A stretch of 64,000 bases of DNA from Candidatus Leptovillus gracilis (GTDB lineage: Bacteria > Chloroflexota > Anaerolineae > Promineifilales > Promineifilaceae), in NCBI GenBank assembly GCA_016716065.1, contig JADJXA010000003.1, forward strand, positions 310,001 through 374,000. Reading direction: 5' to 3'. The translations under genes and the position numbers were made by a program. The notes beneath the pieces were generated by a model, which was not told the origin of the DNA, searched no databases, and saw only the letters and a list, made by a program, of their open reading frames with translations. The stretch's first letter is position 1. Every line of letters starts with the position of its first letter. Shown here in pieces: positions 43,211-52,040 of this stretch.

Positions 43211-43389
43211 CTAATTTTGAGGGGTAGTACTCTTTAAAACGCGACGCGCATCTTCAACAGTGAATCCAATGAATTTTGCGGCAAGCAGCATTACTTTTGC
43301 TTCCCATGACATTAGCTCAGCTTGTAATGTCCATTCATCGGGTAGACGAAGGCGCAAACATTGATGACGCATAATGCCAATCTCTATTT
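43211..43389 (-). pseudogene. IS630-family transposase C-terminal remnant
   Basis: Codons read IEIGIMRHQCLRLRLPDEW, then LQAELMSWEAKVMLLA, then GFTVEDARRVLKSTTPQN and a stop at 43211. This matches the C-terminal end of IS630 transposases (EIGVL.RQCLDRRIPD...L..E...WE.......FT..DAR..LK). The frame continues upstream into the IS1 element, which cut it at 43390. Confidence 0.7.
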
Positions 43390-44171
43390 GGTAGTGGTTA
43401 ACTGTTAACTGATAACCGCTGAATTATACTCATGAATAAATAGCCTGAGAGCAATTTCGTGATACTCGTCCGACTTAGAAAAGGACAAGGTCTTGCGAAC
43501 AAAACGGGCCAGTCGCTGCCGTAAGGTCTTGTTCCACCTCTCCACATGGGCAGTTTCAACCCGTTTCTTTGCCCACTGATTGGTGGTCCTGGCCTAACAG
43601 ACCAAAGACCTGCTGATAGGTCTCCCAGAAGTCGCTAAAGGTGTGGCAATGACGATAGGCCGGGGGAATCCATTGCCAAAGCCGCCAGCAGCTTTCTTCA
43701 CCACGGTCGCCAATGAAAAAGAAACGACCTGACGGGTACGCCGACAGAGGGCAATCCAAATCCAGCGCTTATTCTCTTTCTGGCCGAAAAATGACCATAA
43801 TTCATCCAGTTCCAAGACATCATCAGCTTGACTCTCAACCAGTGATTCAGTTAAAGGAGGCAGTTGCTCGGCTTTTTTTAAGCCATTGGGCGACCGTTTG
43901 GCGGCAGACACCAAAGGTGCGTTCCAAGCCCCGCAAGCTGGATCGTTCATGATAGGCCCGCATAATCTCTTCTCGTCGTTCGGTGGATATTTGACCTCTG
44001 GGTTCAAGGTGCCATAAGCACCACAGACACGACAGTGAAATTTCTGCTTACCCTGCTTCGTCTGACCATTCTGACAATGTCAAGGCTACCGCAACGCGTA
44101 CATTCATATGTTATGGTTTCGTGAATCATACCCACTATTCTACATCTATCAGTCGTAACTTAACCACTACC
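43390..44171 (-). mobile_element. IS1-family insertion sequence (degenerate)
   Basis: 782 bp, near the usual IS1 length. The ends carry the inverted repeat GGTAGTGGTTAA (43390-43401) and TTAACCACTACC (44160-44171). No target duplication is seen: the left flank is an IS630 remnant and the right flank a peptidase E fragment, so adjacent DNA was deleted after insertion or the element mediated a rearrangement. No ACGGCCGT inside. Confidence 0.8.
43405..44129 (-). pseudogene. IS1-family transposase, multiply frameshifted
   Basis: Blocks in different frames together give an InsA/InsB'-like protein. They are an N-terminal zinc-finger part (MIHETITYECTRCGSLDIV, FHCRVCGAYGTLNPEVKY), a helix-turn-helix part (ERREEIMRAYHERSSLRGLE, GVCRQTVAQWLKK), and the catalytic part with LELDELWSFFGQKENKRWIW, FFIGDRGEESCWRLWQWIP and VERWNKTLRQRLARFVRKTL. 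The ending IHEYNSAVIS lies next to the left inverted repeat. At least three frame changes make it inactive. Confidence 0.8.
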
Positions 44172-44229
44172 GCAAGGCGTTGTGGATGCTGGCGTTTTTG
44201 ATGCCCCCGGAGGTGAGGAGTAATTTCAT
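44172..44229 (-). pseudogene. Peptidase E (S51) N-terminal fragment cut by IS1
   Basis: From the ATG at 44229 (GGAGA upstream) the frame reads MKLLLTSGGIKNASIHNAL, the typical beginning of S51 dipeptidase E-like proteins. It ends exactly at the right inverted repeat of the IS1 element. The remaining ~200 codons are absent on the far side of the element. Confidence 0.7.
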
Positions 44230-44267
44230 GGTGATTCTCCTTGGCGATCTTGGCAGCCTACCTGGCT

Positions 44268-44957
44268 TCACGCTTCTTTGGCCGTCAGATCCTTGTCTTC
44301 CATTTCCCAGGCGTGGTCCAGGGTATGAAAGGCCGTGTGCCGAATCAGGAACCGCAGCGGCCATTTCGCCCGGCTGCCAGCCAGCTTACCCTGTGAATGA
44401 TAGTCACGTATGGCCTGGCAGTAGGCCTCGCGATGCGCTTTCAGTCCCGCGTCAGTTAGCATCGCGCCATCAGGAGTGAGTACCCCAACCCCGCTGGCCC
44501 AATCCTTCTCTGCGGCAAACGTATGGTGGACGATGCGATCCCGATCTCGCCCGCCACCTCGGGGGCCCTTCTGCATCTCAGCCGTTACTCGCCCGCGCAC
44601 AGTGTCAAAAAACGCCCAACACGCCTGCATTAGTTTCAGCTCACGCTCCAGTTCGTCAGCTGATATGTCTTGCTCGTCGAAGCTCGAAAACGCAAATGAG
44701 ATACCCCAGAAGTCAGTGGATCCCGTTCCTGGATATTGCTCGACTACGTCAATGTCCTGGGCGATATCGAACGCCACGTTCAGGCCAGCCAGCTTTGCCA
44801 CCTGTAAATAGCGCGGCATATACGCTTGCAGCCTTTCGATGGCCGCTGCCTCGGTCTTTGCCCCGCGCTCAAGGCCAGGCCAATCTGGCGCTACGGCCAC
44901 CACCTTCTTGCCGTTGGGTCCAATTTCTAAGGTCACCCGCATACAGTTATTCGTCAC
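44268..44957 (-). CDS. DinB-like/HicB-like domain hypothetical protein
   Basis: About 229 residues. GGAGGA precedes a GTG start at 44957; an ATG at 44942 is the alternative. The N-terminal ~60 residues resemble a HicB-type beta-alpha fold (VTLEIGPNGKKVVAVAPDWP ... AAAIERLQAYMPRY). The rest is helical with FDTVRGRVTAEMQKGPRGGG and a DinB-like ending AKWPLRFLIRHTAFHTLDHA, whose spaced His residues could be metal ligands. The combination occurs in uncharacterised DinB-superfamily proteins. It lies just downstream of DUF2200 and DinB genes on the same strand. Confidence 0.65.
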   Translation of the reverse strand: MTNNCMRVTLEIGPNGKKVVAVAPDWPGLERGAKTEAAAIERLQAYMPRYLQVAKLAGLNVAFDIAQDIDVVEQYPGTGSTDFWGISFAFSSFDEQDISADELERELKLMQACWAFFDTVRGRVTAEMQKGPRGGGRDRDRIVHHTFAAEKDWASGVGVLTPDGAMLTDAGLKAHREAYCQAIRDYHSQGKLAGSRAKWPLRFLIRHTAFHTLDHAWEMEDKDLTAKEA

Positions 44958-44980
44958 AGTTCCTCCAAAATAAAGCATTA

Positions 44981-45328
44981 CTACCGCAAAATCTTTTCCA
45001 TCACCTTGCCTTTGGCCAGTTCATCAACCAGCTTGTCCAAATAGCGAATTTTTTGCATCAGCGGGTCTTCAATTTCTTCCACGCGCACGCCACACACCAC
45101 GCCCTTGATCAGCGAACGATTGGGATGCATGATAGGAGCCTGACCAAAAAAGGTTTCAAAATCGTTTTCCTGTTCGATTTGCTCCTGTAAGCCTGCCTCA
45201 TCGTAGCCCGTCAACCAGTAAATAATCTGGTCAACTTCCTCTTTTGTCCGATTTTTACGCTCCGCTTTTTGCATGTACAATGGGTAAACGCCCGCAAAAG
45301 GCATTGTAAAGATTCGATGTTTGGTCAC
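44981..45328 (-). CDS. DUF2200 family protein
   Basis: A 115-residue protein matching DUF2200 from end to end: MTKHRIFTMPFAGVYPLYMQ, EEVDQIIYWLTGYDEAGLQE, FGQAPIMHPNRSLIKGVVCG and DPLMQKIRYLDKLVDELAKG. The family is widespread and its function is unknown. Intact length and motifs suggest a functional gene. It lies between two DinB-type genes on the same strand with short gaps (23-24 bases), consistent with one transcript. Confidence 0.92.
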   Translation of the reverse strand: MTKHRIFTMPFAGVYPLYMQKAERKNRTKEEVDQIIYWLTGYDEAGLQEQIEQENDFETFFGQAPIMHPNRSLIKGVVCGVRVEEIEDPLMQKIRYLDKLVDELAKGKVMEKILR

Positions 45329-45352
45329 TGTGTTTCCTCCGTTTGGTTAGGG

Positions 45353-45814
45353 CTAAATCTCCACCCCCGGCAGGCCCGACGCGCCCAACAGCAGCGACAG
45401 CTCTCCCGCATGGGGCAGGTCGTGGTCGAGCAGTCCCCAGACGGCTTGCACGATTTGTACCTCTTCTTCAATCAGACTGTCAGTGGCTGAGCCGCCCATC
45501 AGGCAGTTGGTGATGTAACGCCAGGTCAGGTCCAGCCCTTGCACAATTTCAACGGCCGTTCGGGGCAAATCATCCTCATCGTCCCAGCGGTGCAGCGGGG
45601 TTAATTCTGCCGCCGTCTCACCCAGCATGTGGTGCAAATGCAGGGCACGGCCAAAGACAATATGTTCGGCAATTTCGCCGGGGGTACGCAGGCCGGGCAA
45701 GGGCCGCTGCTGCAGCTGTTCGTCGGTGAGTGGGGCGATGGCCCGCTTGAGAGCATCTTGATAATCTTGCCAACTGTCAAAGACACGCGCCTCCGCTATG
45801 GCTGCTCTTTTCAT
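45353..45814 (-). CDS. DinB family protein
   Basis: About 153 residues from the ATG at 45814, chosen for AAGGAG seven bases upstream. A four-helix DinB-like bundle: FDSWQDYQDALKRAIAPLTD, LRTPGEIAEHIVFGRALHLH, EIVQGLDLTWRYITNCLM and WGLLDHDLPHAGELSLLLGA. The putative metal-site His residues are in the EHIVFGR and DHDLPHAGE segments. Members act as thiol-dependent transferases or are uncharacterised stress proteins. The VWGLLDHDLPHAGELSLLLG ending is the conserved DinB C-terminal motif. Confidence 0.8.
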   Translation of the reverse strand: MKRAAIAEARVFDSWQDYQDALKRAIAPLTDEQLQQRPLPGLRTPGEIAEHIVFGRALHLHHMLGETAAELTPLHRWDDEDDLPRTAVEIVQGLDLTWRYITNCLMGGSATDSLIEEEVQIVQAVWGLLDHDLPHAGELSLLLGASGLPGVEI

Positions 45815-45916
45815 CTTTTTCTCCTTTTCATAGGCTCGCAGCTCGTTCATGGTGGCAGCAATATCGTCCGTTTCGGGGCTTATCGCAAACGGATGGCCTG
45901 ACGTGGCTGGCGGCAT

Positions 45917-46243
45917 CCCATGTGCTTGGAGTCCTAATTTTGACGCCCTGCTAATAGAACATATGTTTGCATGATAACACGAGCCGTAGAAGGTGGCAAC
46001 CGGTTATTGTGAGGAGGGATGGTCATTAGTGAGATACGGCCGTGCTCCTTCCCAAACCTTCCCCGCTGTCAGCGGATTAATCATCACTATAGCCTGCATC
46101 AAAGATGCCTACCCAGCGGCGAGATTTCATTTGCCGATTTAGACGCCAGCGTGCAGGGGGGGATTAACCACGTGCGGTATGGGGATACGTGGGGGTTGCG
46201 GCGGCGGGTGTTTGGGGGCATCCGGTTCCAGCGGCGACAACAA
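45917..46243. other. Intergenic, no gene seen
   Basis: A plus-strand open frame at 46019-46309 lacks family resemblance and overlaps the end of the pRiA4b-type gene. It is not called. Confidence 0.5.
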
Positions 46244-47047
46244 CTAGCCGCCTTCCAGCCGTTGGACAACAACGCCACCGCAGCGCAGACACTTGCCGCG
46301 CAGGATTAGATCTCCCTGCTGGATGTTGCCCTTGAAATTGATGATGGTCGTTTTTTGGCCGCAGTGACTGCACCAGACAGCCCCAATCATCCGGGTCCTT
46401 GCCTCTTCGGGGATGCTGTTCCAGAACCAGCGCGCCTGGGCGGTGAAGGTCTGGGTGGAGGTTAAGGGCGGGGCCACCAGTTCACCTTGCCAATAAACGC
46501 CCTCACGGAACTGCCGCGTAACGTTAGCCAGGTCAAAGGCTTCGGGGTCGAACGAGCCGCCAACCCATTCCCGGTAGCTTTCATGCTCTTCATGGTTCGG
46601 GTCGCGGATGGCTTCGAGGAACTGTTCGTAGCCCCAAACGCCGCCACAATCTTCGGGCGGACAGGCGCGTTCTCCGGCCAGAATGCGGGGGTAAACGGCC
46701 GTTTCCACCTCTGGCAGCATCGCCTCCAACACCAGGTCATGCACCCAACTGTCGCCAAAGTCATATTCGTAGGTGAACGATATCCCTTCCCGCCTGAGCA
46801 GCGTGTTGAGCGGCATGGTGTCGTCTCGGAGACCTTCTTCGCCCCATTCGGCCAACGTGTTGTAATCGGTAAGGAGCAGTCCGCCGTATTGGAACAGGTG
46901 CAGGTGATAGTCCCACCAGCCCATGACGACCTGCAAGGTGTTGTGCAGGTCGCGGAAGGTGATGTCGCGGCGCACCTGGAAGCGACGCCAGATGGGGGGC
47001 TGGATTTCTTTGAGGGTGACTTTGAATTGGAAAATCGTGTCAGGCAT
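46244..47047 (-). CDS. Plasmid pRiA4b ORF-3 family protein
   Basis: A 267-residue protein with the family signature FQFKVTLKEIQPPIWRRFQV at the start, then LHNTLQVVMGWWDYHLHLFQ, FTYEYDFGDSWVHDLVLEAM and CPPEDCGGVWGYEQFLEAI. A C-terminal zinc-ribbon-like extension has CSHCGQ and CLRCGG. The family is related to the IS1096 TnpR accessory protein and is found in many genomes without mobile context. Function is unknown, with a nucleic-acid-linked role presumed. The start has no strong ribosome binding site but fits the family N-terminus. Confidence 0.9.
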   Translation of the reverse strand: MPDTIFQFKVTLKEIQPPIWRRFQVRRDITFRDLHNTLQVVMGWWDYHLHLFQYGGLLLTDYNTLAEWGEEGLRDDTMPLNTLLRREGISFTYEYDFGDSWVHDLVLEAMLPEVETAVYPRILAGERACPPEDCGGVWGYEQFLEAIRDPNHEEHESYREWVGGSFDPEAFDLANVTRQFREGVYWQGELVAPPLTSTQTFTAQARWFWNSIPEEARTRMIGAVWCSHCGQKTTIINFKGNIQQGDLILRGKCLRCGGVVVQRLEGG

Positions 47048-47062
47048 GGTGTTTGTTCCTTT

Positions 47063-47944
47063 TCAGCGGGCGGCTTGCTGGCCGACAGAGTAAGATTCGC
47101 GTCCGCCAGGCGGCCCATTTTCAATCTGCTGCCTGACCCGCTCGACCGATTCATCCCACAACCCTTCAACCCACCAGGTCGCCCCCGCTTCCGCCAGGGC
47201 CGACAGGGTATCTTCTATCTGCGCCGGCGGCCACCCGGCCGTCTTGCCGACAACGACGATGTCAAACGGCGTGGCCACCGGGCGGTTGTCCTGGACAAAG
47301 GCGCGGATGGCGCGGATGGCGGCCGGGGTGATGGGCTGCTCCTGGCCGTGAAGGCGCTGCTTTTCGACGATCAGGCCGTCGCATGTCAGCGCCCGCTGCA
47401 TGGACTTCATCCGCGGCCAGATGCCAACGCACCACAACGGGATGCGCGGCTGCTGCTGCGGCTTAGGCGGATAATACTGCTCGTCTAGCTGTGTCAGCCG
47501 CACCTGATAATGACGGCCGTCGTAGTCAAACGGCCGTCTCGCGTACAGCAGCGTCAGAATGTCAATCGTCTCAGCCAGCATTTCGGCCCGTTGTCGGGCA
47601 TCGGTCACTTCGTCGGGGAAGGCGTGCCAGCCCATCCAGGCTGCACCCGTTGCCAGACCGAGCGTGAGACGGCCGTTGCATAAATGGTCCAGGGCCACCG
47701 ATTCACTCGCCAGTTTCCACGGCTTGCGCAGGGGGACAGGCGTCACCATCGTTCCCAGGCGAATCCGGTCGGTGAGCATGGCGGCGGCGGCCAGGCCAAT
47801 CAGGGGGTCTTCGCACCAGATGGCATCGCCGGTGAAGCAGCCATCCCAGCCGGTCTTTTCAGCTGACTGGCAAAGGGTGGCGATGGCGCGGGCGGAGGTG
47901 TAGGGGAGCGCTACGCCAAAGTTCATGGCTTTCTTGTCATTCAT
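47063..47944 (-). CDS. LLM-class flavin-dependent oxidoreductase
   Basis: About 293 residues from the ATG at 47944 (AAGGAAGG five bases upstream). The luciferase-like TIM barrel shows MNFGVALPYTSARAIATLCQ, DGCFTGDAIWCEDPLIGLAA, RLGTMVTPVPLRKPWKLASE, NGRLTLGLATGAAWMGWHAF and PRIPLWCVGIWP. Such enzymes use FMN or F420 to oxidise or oxygenate small molecules. The lack of a usual partner gene leaves the cofactor and substrate open. It lies 15 bases upstream of the pRiA4b-type gene on the same strand. Confidence 0.9.
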   Translation of the reverse strand: MNDKKAMNFGVALPYTSARAIATLCQSAEKTGWDGCFTGDAIWCEDPLIGLAAAAMLTDRIRLGTMVTPVPLRKPWKLASESVALDHLCNGRLTLGLATGAAWMGWHAFPDEVTDARQRAEMLAETIDILTLLYARRPFDYDGRHYQVRLTQLDEQYYPPKPQQQPRIPLWCVGIWPRMKSMQRALTCDGLIVEKQRLHGQEQPITPAAIRAIRAFVQDNRPVATPFDIVVVGKTAGWPPAQIEDTLSALAEAGATWWVEGLWDESVERVRQQIENGPPGGRESYSVGQQAAR

Positions 47945-48069
47945 CTGCCTGCCTTCCTTTGCCGTCGAACGGCTGCTGCCGCGCCGGTGGCAACGCCGAA
48001 TGAGGCGCGGCCAGCAATAGCGCCAGCCCTTGTCCAAACCGTTTTATCACCCCTGGGCGCAGTATCGTG

Positions 48070-48264
48070 TCAATTATCTGCTACATCCTGCACTTGGGGC
48101 AAGACAACCCGGCCGATATAGACCATCCAGGCGATCAGGCCCAGGTGGAGAATGTCGTTTTCCGAAAACCAGATGCCTTGCGCCCACAGATGGGGCGTGA
48201 TGCCCAGGATGTAGTAAAGGAAGTACAGCCCAATCACCACGCCCAACGACAGCCACGTACCCAC
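48070..48264 (-). CDS. Small membrane protein, possibly 5'-truncated
   Basis: About 64 residues with two hydrophobic segments (LSLGVVIGLYFLYYILGI and HLGLIAWMVYIGRVVLP). The frame stays open upstream to about 48305 without an ATG; the GTG at 48264 is the only local start and has no clear ribosome binding site. It may be the tail of a longer membrane protein. No family was recognised. Confidence 0.4.
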   Translation of the reverse strand: MGTWLSLGVVIGLYFLYYILGITPHLWAQGIWFSENDILHLGLIAWMVYIGRVVLPQVQDVADN

Positions 48265-48430
48265 CAGGACGAAATTCTTAATGTTCTCTTTGGGGGTTGC
48301 ATTTGGGGGTGGTCTGCCTTAGTGGTTACACGAAGGTTTGGGCGGTCGCAGTCAGCAGCTTTGCCCGCAGGGGCTGCAAGGGGCGGAAGCGGGCAAAGGC
48401 GGGGGAAGGCGGGAACAGGGAATCGGGGAG

Positions 48431-49194
48431 TTAGCTGTTGGTGCGCAGGGCGCGCTGCGTCAGGACAGTCGTCACGCTTTGCGTCAGCACGCCGATGACC
48501 TTCAGTTTGGCGTCCATGAAGGGGTAGCCCTCGATGACCAATTTGTCTTCAGGATTTTGCATGGCCACGGACACCTTTTGCCACTGCTTACTGGCGATGT
48601 AGACCAGAAAGACGGTGACGGCGTCTTCGGGCAAGATGGGCAAGCCTTTTGGCAGGGCCGGCGGTTTGCGGCCGGTCAGGGTGACAATAACAGCATCAGG
48701 ACGTTCGATGACTTTACCAGGACGGCCAACGAGAGTGATTTTCACGGTTGTGGCGACTCCTTTTTCTGCCAGGGCCGGGACGGCCAGGGTTTCACGCGCA
48801 TCCCAGGGCAATGTCGGGTGCGGGGAGGGGGCTTGGGTTGGCGACCAGACTGTCGCGACGGCGGCGGAGAAGGGACTTTGGCGGATTGCGACGGCTTGGT
48901 GCGCGACGGCCATTGGGGCGGCGGCCAGAGAATTTGCCGCTGTTCCGGCGTCAGTTGGCCGCGCACGATATAGAAGTAGGTCCCGCCGGGCGTACGGCGC
49001 TGTTTGTTGTTGGCGGTAAGCATTCCCCCCGCGGCTTCGACTTCGAGCGCCTTTTGCAGGCAGGCGTAGGCGGCCTCCAGCCCGATTTGTTCGATGATGC
49101 GCCGGATTTGCAGGATGGCCGGGGGGTGGGTTTCCTGGAGTTGGGCGGCGATGTCGGCCGCGGCCGTGGGAATGTCAGGTGGTGGTATGGACAT
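48431..49194 (-). pseudogene. PHAX RNA-binding-domain protein, frameshifted in the linker
   Basis: The first part, from the ATG at 49194, reads IRRIIEQIGLEAAYACLQKA, then VEAAGGMLTANNKQRRTPGG, then TYFYIVRGQLTPEQRQIL. This is the RNA_GG_bind/PHAX domain of bacterial PHAX-like proteins. The second part lies in another frame, from about 48790 to 48431: GVATTVKITLVGRPGKVIER, LPKGLPILPEDAVTVFLVYI and KQWQKVSVAMQNPEDKLVIE. The two look like one protein whose frame changes in the Pro/Arg-rich linker between about 48770 and 48910. PHAX in eukaryotes exports snRNA; the bacterial role is not known to me. It may be a sequencing error rather than true decay. Confidence 0.7.
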
Positions 49195-49704
49195 GGCCCC
49201 TATTTTCCGCCATTATCCACTTTGGGCAAACGCCATTTCCAGCTCGCCCGGGGCAGGAACCGCTGATGAGACTCCTGGATGGTGACGCACCATCCCCCTG
49301 ACCAAAGTCACCGTTCGTTTATAGACAAATCACCGCTTTTTTTGTAGACTATGGGCAGGTTCAGTGGGGTTATATACGAGAGAGAAATTCCTCCCCCCCA
49401 AAACTGGCACGAGAGAAACGCGACTGGAACGCTCTGCTGGACTTAGGGTTAATACACCCTCCTTTCTCGTATACGTATTGCCCGCCCGCCTGTCTCCAGG
49501 CCACCATCCCCGGTCTGGCGACAAAACAAAACCGCTCCGTTTCGACGGGGCGGTTTTGCTTTGGTGGGATGCTGCGCCCTCATTTGGCGGCGCTGCCGTC
49601 ACAAGCTCCCAACTTTCTCTCCTTTCTCATATCCTTCTGCCTGATTTGTGATACGATAGGCTTGAGCCATCATACACACAAACAAGGAGCGAAAGTAAGA
49701 GCCT
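49195..49704. other. Intergenic region with a terminator
   Basis: Apart from the hairpin at 49527-49558 no gene is evident. A minus-strand frame at 49602-49330 crosses the hairpin and has no family features. Confidence 0.5.
49527..49558. terminator. Rho-independent-type hairpin with TTCG loop
   Basis: The stem CAAAACCGCTCCGT/ACGGGGCGGTTTTG has one G-U pair and the stable TTCG tetraloop. On the minus strand it is followed by TTTTGT, so it would terminate minus-strand transcription best, but no gene immediately precedes it there. Confidence 0.75.
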
Positions 49705-51068
49705 ATGACAATAACCGCCCCACAAACCGTCAATAAAATACCGTTGGCCCCAGGGTTGCCTGTTTTGGGTAGCGCTGCCGCTGGCGCAAAATGTGGCCCG
49801 TTTCCCTGACGGAGCAATACCGTCAATTGGGACTCACTTTTCGCGGCGCGCCTTAAATCGAGAAATGGTGGTGCTGGCGGGAGTGGAAGCCAATCTGTTT
49901 TATGCCCAGGAAGGGAAACGTTGTTCCGGTCCAAAGATTTGGCAGGAACAGGATGCGGAATTTGGCGCGAATCGGTCACTCATCAGCATGGATGGCGACG
50001 ACCACACCCGTTTCCGCAAAGTGCAGCGCCCCGATACGCCCGTTCGATGTTGTTTGATAACTTACCCACGGCCCAATTGCCATTACCACGCGGGAGATGA
50101 GTACCTAACGCAGAATCAGCCAATGCCTGCCCTGTATTCACTTCAACGTATTGTCACCGAGCAGCTCAGTGTTATTGCCGCCAACTATTCCGCCAAAGAT
50201 GACCTGGACGAGATCATCACGGCCGTACGCACCATCCTTGCCACCCGCGTCACCAAACAGCGCCCCGCCATCTTGCGCCGGACGCCTGCTTTTCGCAAAG
50301 GCCAAGTCTCCGTTCATGCAAATCGGGCATGAGGTGGTGGCCGCGCATGCGCCGGAACTGCGCCAGGGAGCCGAACCCGACCTGATTGACGCAATAGTCG
50401 CCCTGCACCAGGAGGACCCCGACTTTTTGCCCAAACAGGACATGATGACGGCCGTTTTAGGTCCCTTTATCGCCGGACTGGACACCGTTGCCAGCACCAC
50501 CGCCTTCATCCTCTACGCCCTGCTTAAATATCCTGATCTGGCTGCTCAGGTGACAGTTGAAGCCGACGAACTTTTTGGCGCCGATGGCCCCACAGCGGCC
50601 GGTCTGCGCCACATGGATGCCACTCACCGGGTAGCCATGGAAGCGATGCGTCTGTGGTCCATTGCCCCAGCCTTAACGCGCACCACGACGCAAGACATCA
50701 CTTTTGCCGGATATACCATTCCCGCCAACACCGACGTCATCATCGCCACGACAGTGCCCCACCATTTGGCGACCTACTTCCCCAACCCGGAGGTGTTCGA
50801 CATTGAGCGCTATACACCGGAACGAAAAGAACATCGTCAACCCGGCGTCTATGCCCCATTCGGCCTGGGTCCGCACACCTGTCTGGGACAGGGCCTGGCC
50901 GAAATGCAGATGGCGCTTACCGTCGCTACCCTGTTTCACTTTGCCGAGTTAAGGCTCAGCCCGGCCAACTATGAGTTAGGATTTGACCCCGTGCCCACGC
51001 TTAGCCCGGACAAGAAGATGAAGTTTGAAGTTGTGCGCTGGCGTCATCCGCTGCCGACGCGGGTTTGA
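49705..51068 (+). pseudogene. Cytochrome P450, frameshifted in its N-terminal half
   Basis: It starts MTITAPQTVNKIPLAPGLPV in front of a frame change near 49790; the next block gives LNREMVVLAGVEANLFYAQE, then SLISMDGDDHTRFRKVQR before another shift near 50030. From about 50319 the frame is intact to the stop and shows the I-helix AGLDTVASTTAF, the ExxR motif EAMRLW, and the heme-binding loop FGLGPHTCLGQG with its Cys ligand. A full P450 would have about 450 residues, which fits 49705-51068. Several single-base shifts suggest either decay or poor local sequence. No redox partner is adjacent. Confidence 0.8.
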
Positions 51069-51185
51069 GTCACTTCGTCTGTGTCACCGGGTCGTTTCCT
51101 GGTCCTATCCGTTTGACGTGACGGCCGTTTGTGTCAACGGCCGTGCGCCTAATTGTAGAAAGCTTGCCAGCGGATGAGGGCGAAG

Positions 51186-52040
51186 TCACCTGGACCTGGT
51201 TTGGTAAAGAGTGGCGAGGGAACCCAGCGCCAGCACGGCAAAAAAGAAAACATAAAAGGGCTTAACGGCCGGGAAATGCCACACATTGGCCGCCACTACG
51301 CCCACGCCATAAGCGGCCATGGCTGCCAAAGCGACTGACATCGCCTCCGTGGAGCGCAGACTGTACCCGGCGGCGGCCGCCAGCGTCCACAGCATCACGG
51401 CGATTAGCCGGCTGGTGAGCAAATCACCCGGCCATACCCAAATGAAGGCTGATGGTCCGCCGTCAGTGACAAACAAAGCTGCTCCCCACAAGGTCATGAG
51501 AATGGCCGCCCCCCACAGCCAACCGCGCACCATGCCTGTTGGCGGCCCATCACCTGATATTTCAATGACGCCCATCGGATGAAATAAATGCCAGGTGGTG
51601 AGCGCCGTCATCGGCACAACCAGGGCAAAAAAAGCATAGGTGATTGGCGCCGTCCAATCAAAGCTGTCGAGGTGGAACAACAAAATGGCCGCCGCTAATG
51701 GCGCCAGGTAAACAAAGAGCATGATGACAACAAGGCGTAAACGGGGCAGCGACGGCCGTTCTAGCGCCAACCAGCAAACCAGGGCGAACGACCACCCCGC
51801 CGCCGCCAGCATTCGCGCCGCTAACGGGGGTAAATCCCAGGAAAAACTGGCGGGCACGTCCAGCCACCAGCCAAACGAGCCAAAAAAGCCGCCCATTAAC
51901 GTTAGAATGACCAACAACATCAGGCTGCGTTGGGCATTATTTAGCCGATTGTGATACGGCCGCAGCCAGCGCCAATAGCCCAGGCTGACCCCCAAAACTA
52001 ACAGCAACAACCCCATAATTTGTAGCCAAAGATGGTTCAT
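51186..52040 (-). CDS. Polytopic membrane protein
   Basis: A 284-residue protein with about eight hydrophobic helices (for example LQIMGLLLLVLGVSLGYW, LRLVVIMLFVYLAPLAAAIL, GWLWGAAILMTLWGAALFV) and few polar loops. Embedded ACGGCCGT and normal codon use suggest a resident gene. No family was recognised and there is no operon partner. It may be a sensor or transport-associated protein, but the sequence does not show which. Confidence 0.65.
   Translation of the reverse strand: MNHLWLQIMGLLLLVLGVSLGYWRWLRPYHNRLNNAQRSLMLLVILTLMGGFFGSFGWWLDVPASFSWDLPPLAARMLAAAGWSFALVCWLALERPSLPRLRLVVIMLFVYLAPLAAAILLFHLDSFDWTAPITYAFFALVVPMTALTTWHLFHPMGVIEISGDGPPTGMVRGWLWGAAILMTLWGAALFVTDGGPSAFIWVWPGDLLTSRLIAVMLWTLAAAAGYSLRSTEAMSVALAAMAAYGVGVVAANVWHFPAVKPFYVFFFAVLALGSLATLYQTRSR

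Noticed and set aside
43140..43230. Plus-strand GPDGNSIELV as a VOC gene end
   Set aside because: Only about 15 codons resemble the family, and the opposite strand is equally open.
46019..46309. A 96-codon plus-strand open frame
   Set aside because: No ribosome binding site or motif; it overlaps the C-terminus of the pRiA4b-type gene on the other strand.
49330..49602. A 90-codon minus-strand open frame across the TTCG hairpin
   Set aside because: A gene running through a strong terminator-like hairpin without motifs is unlikely.
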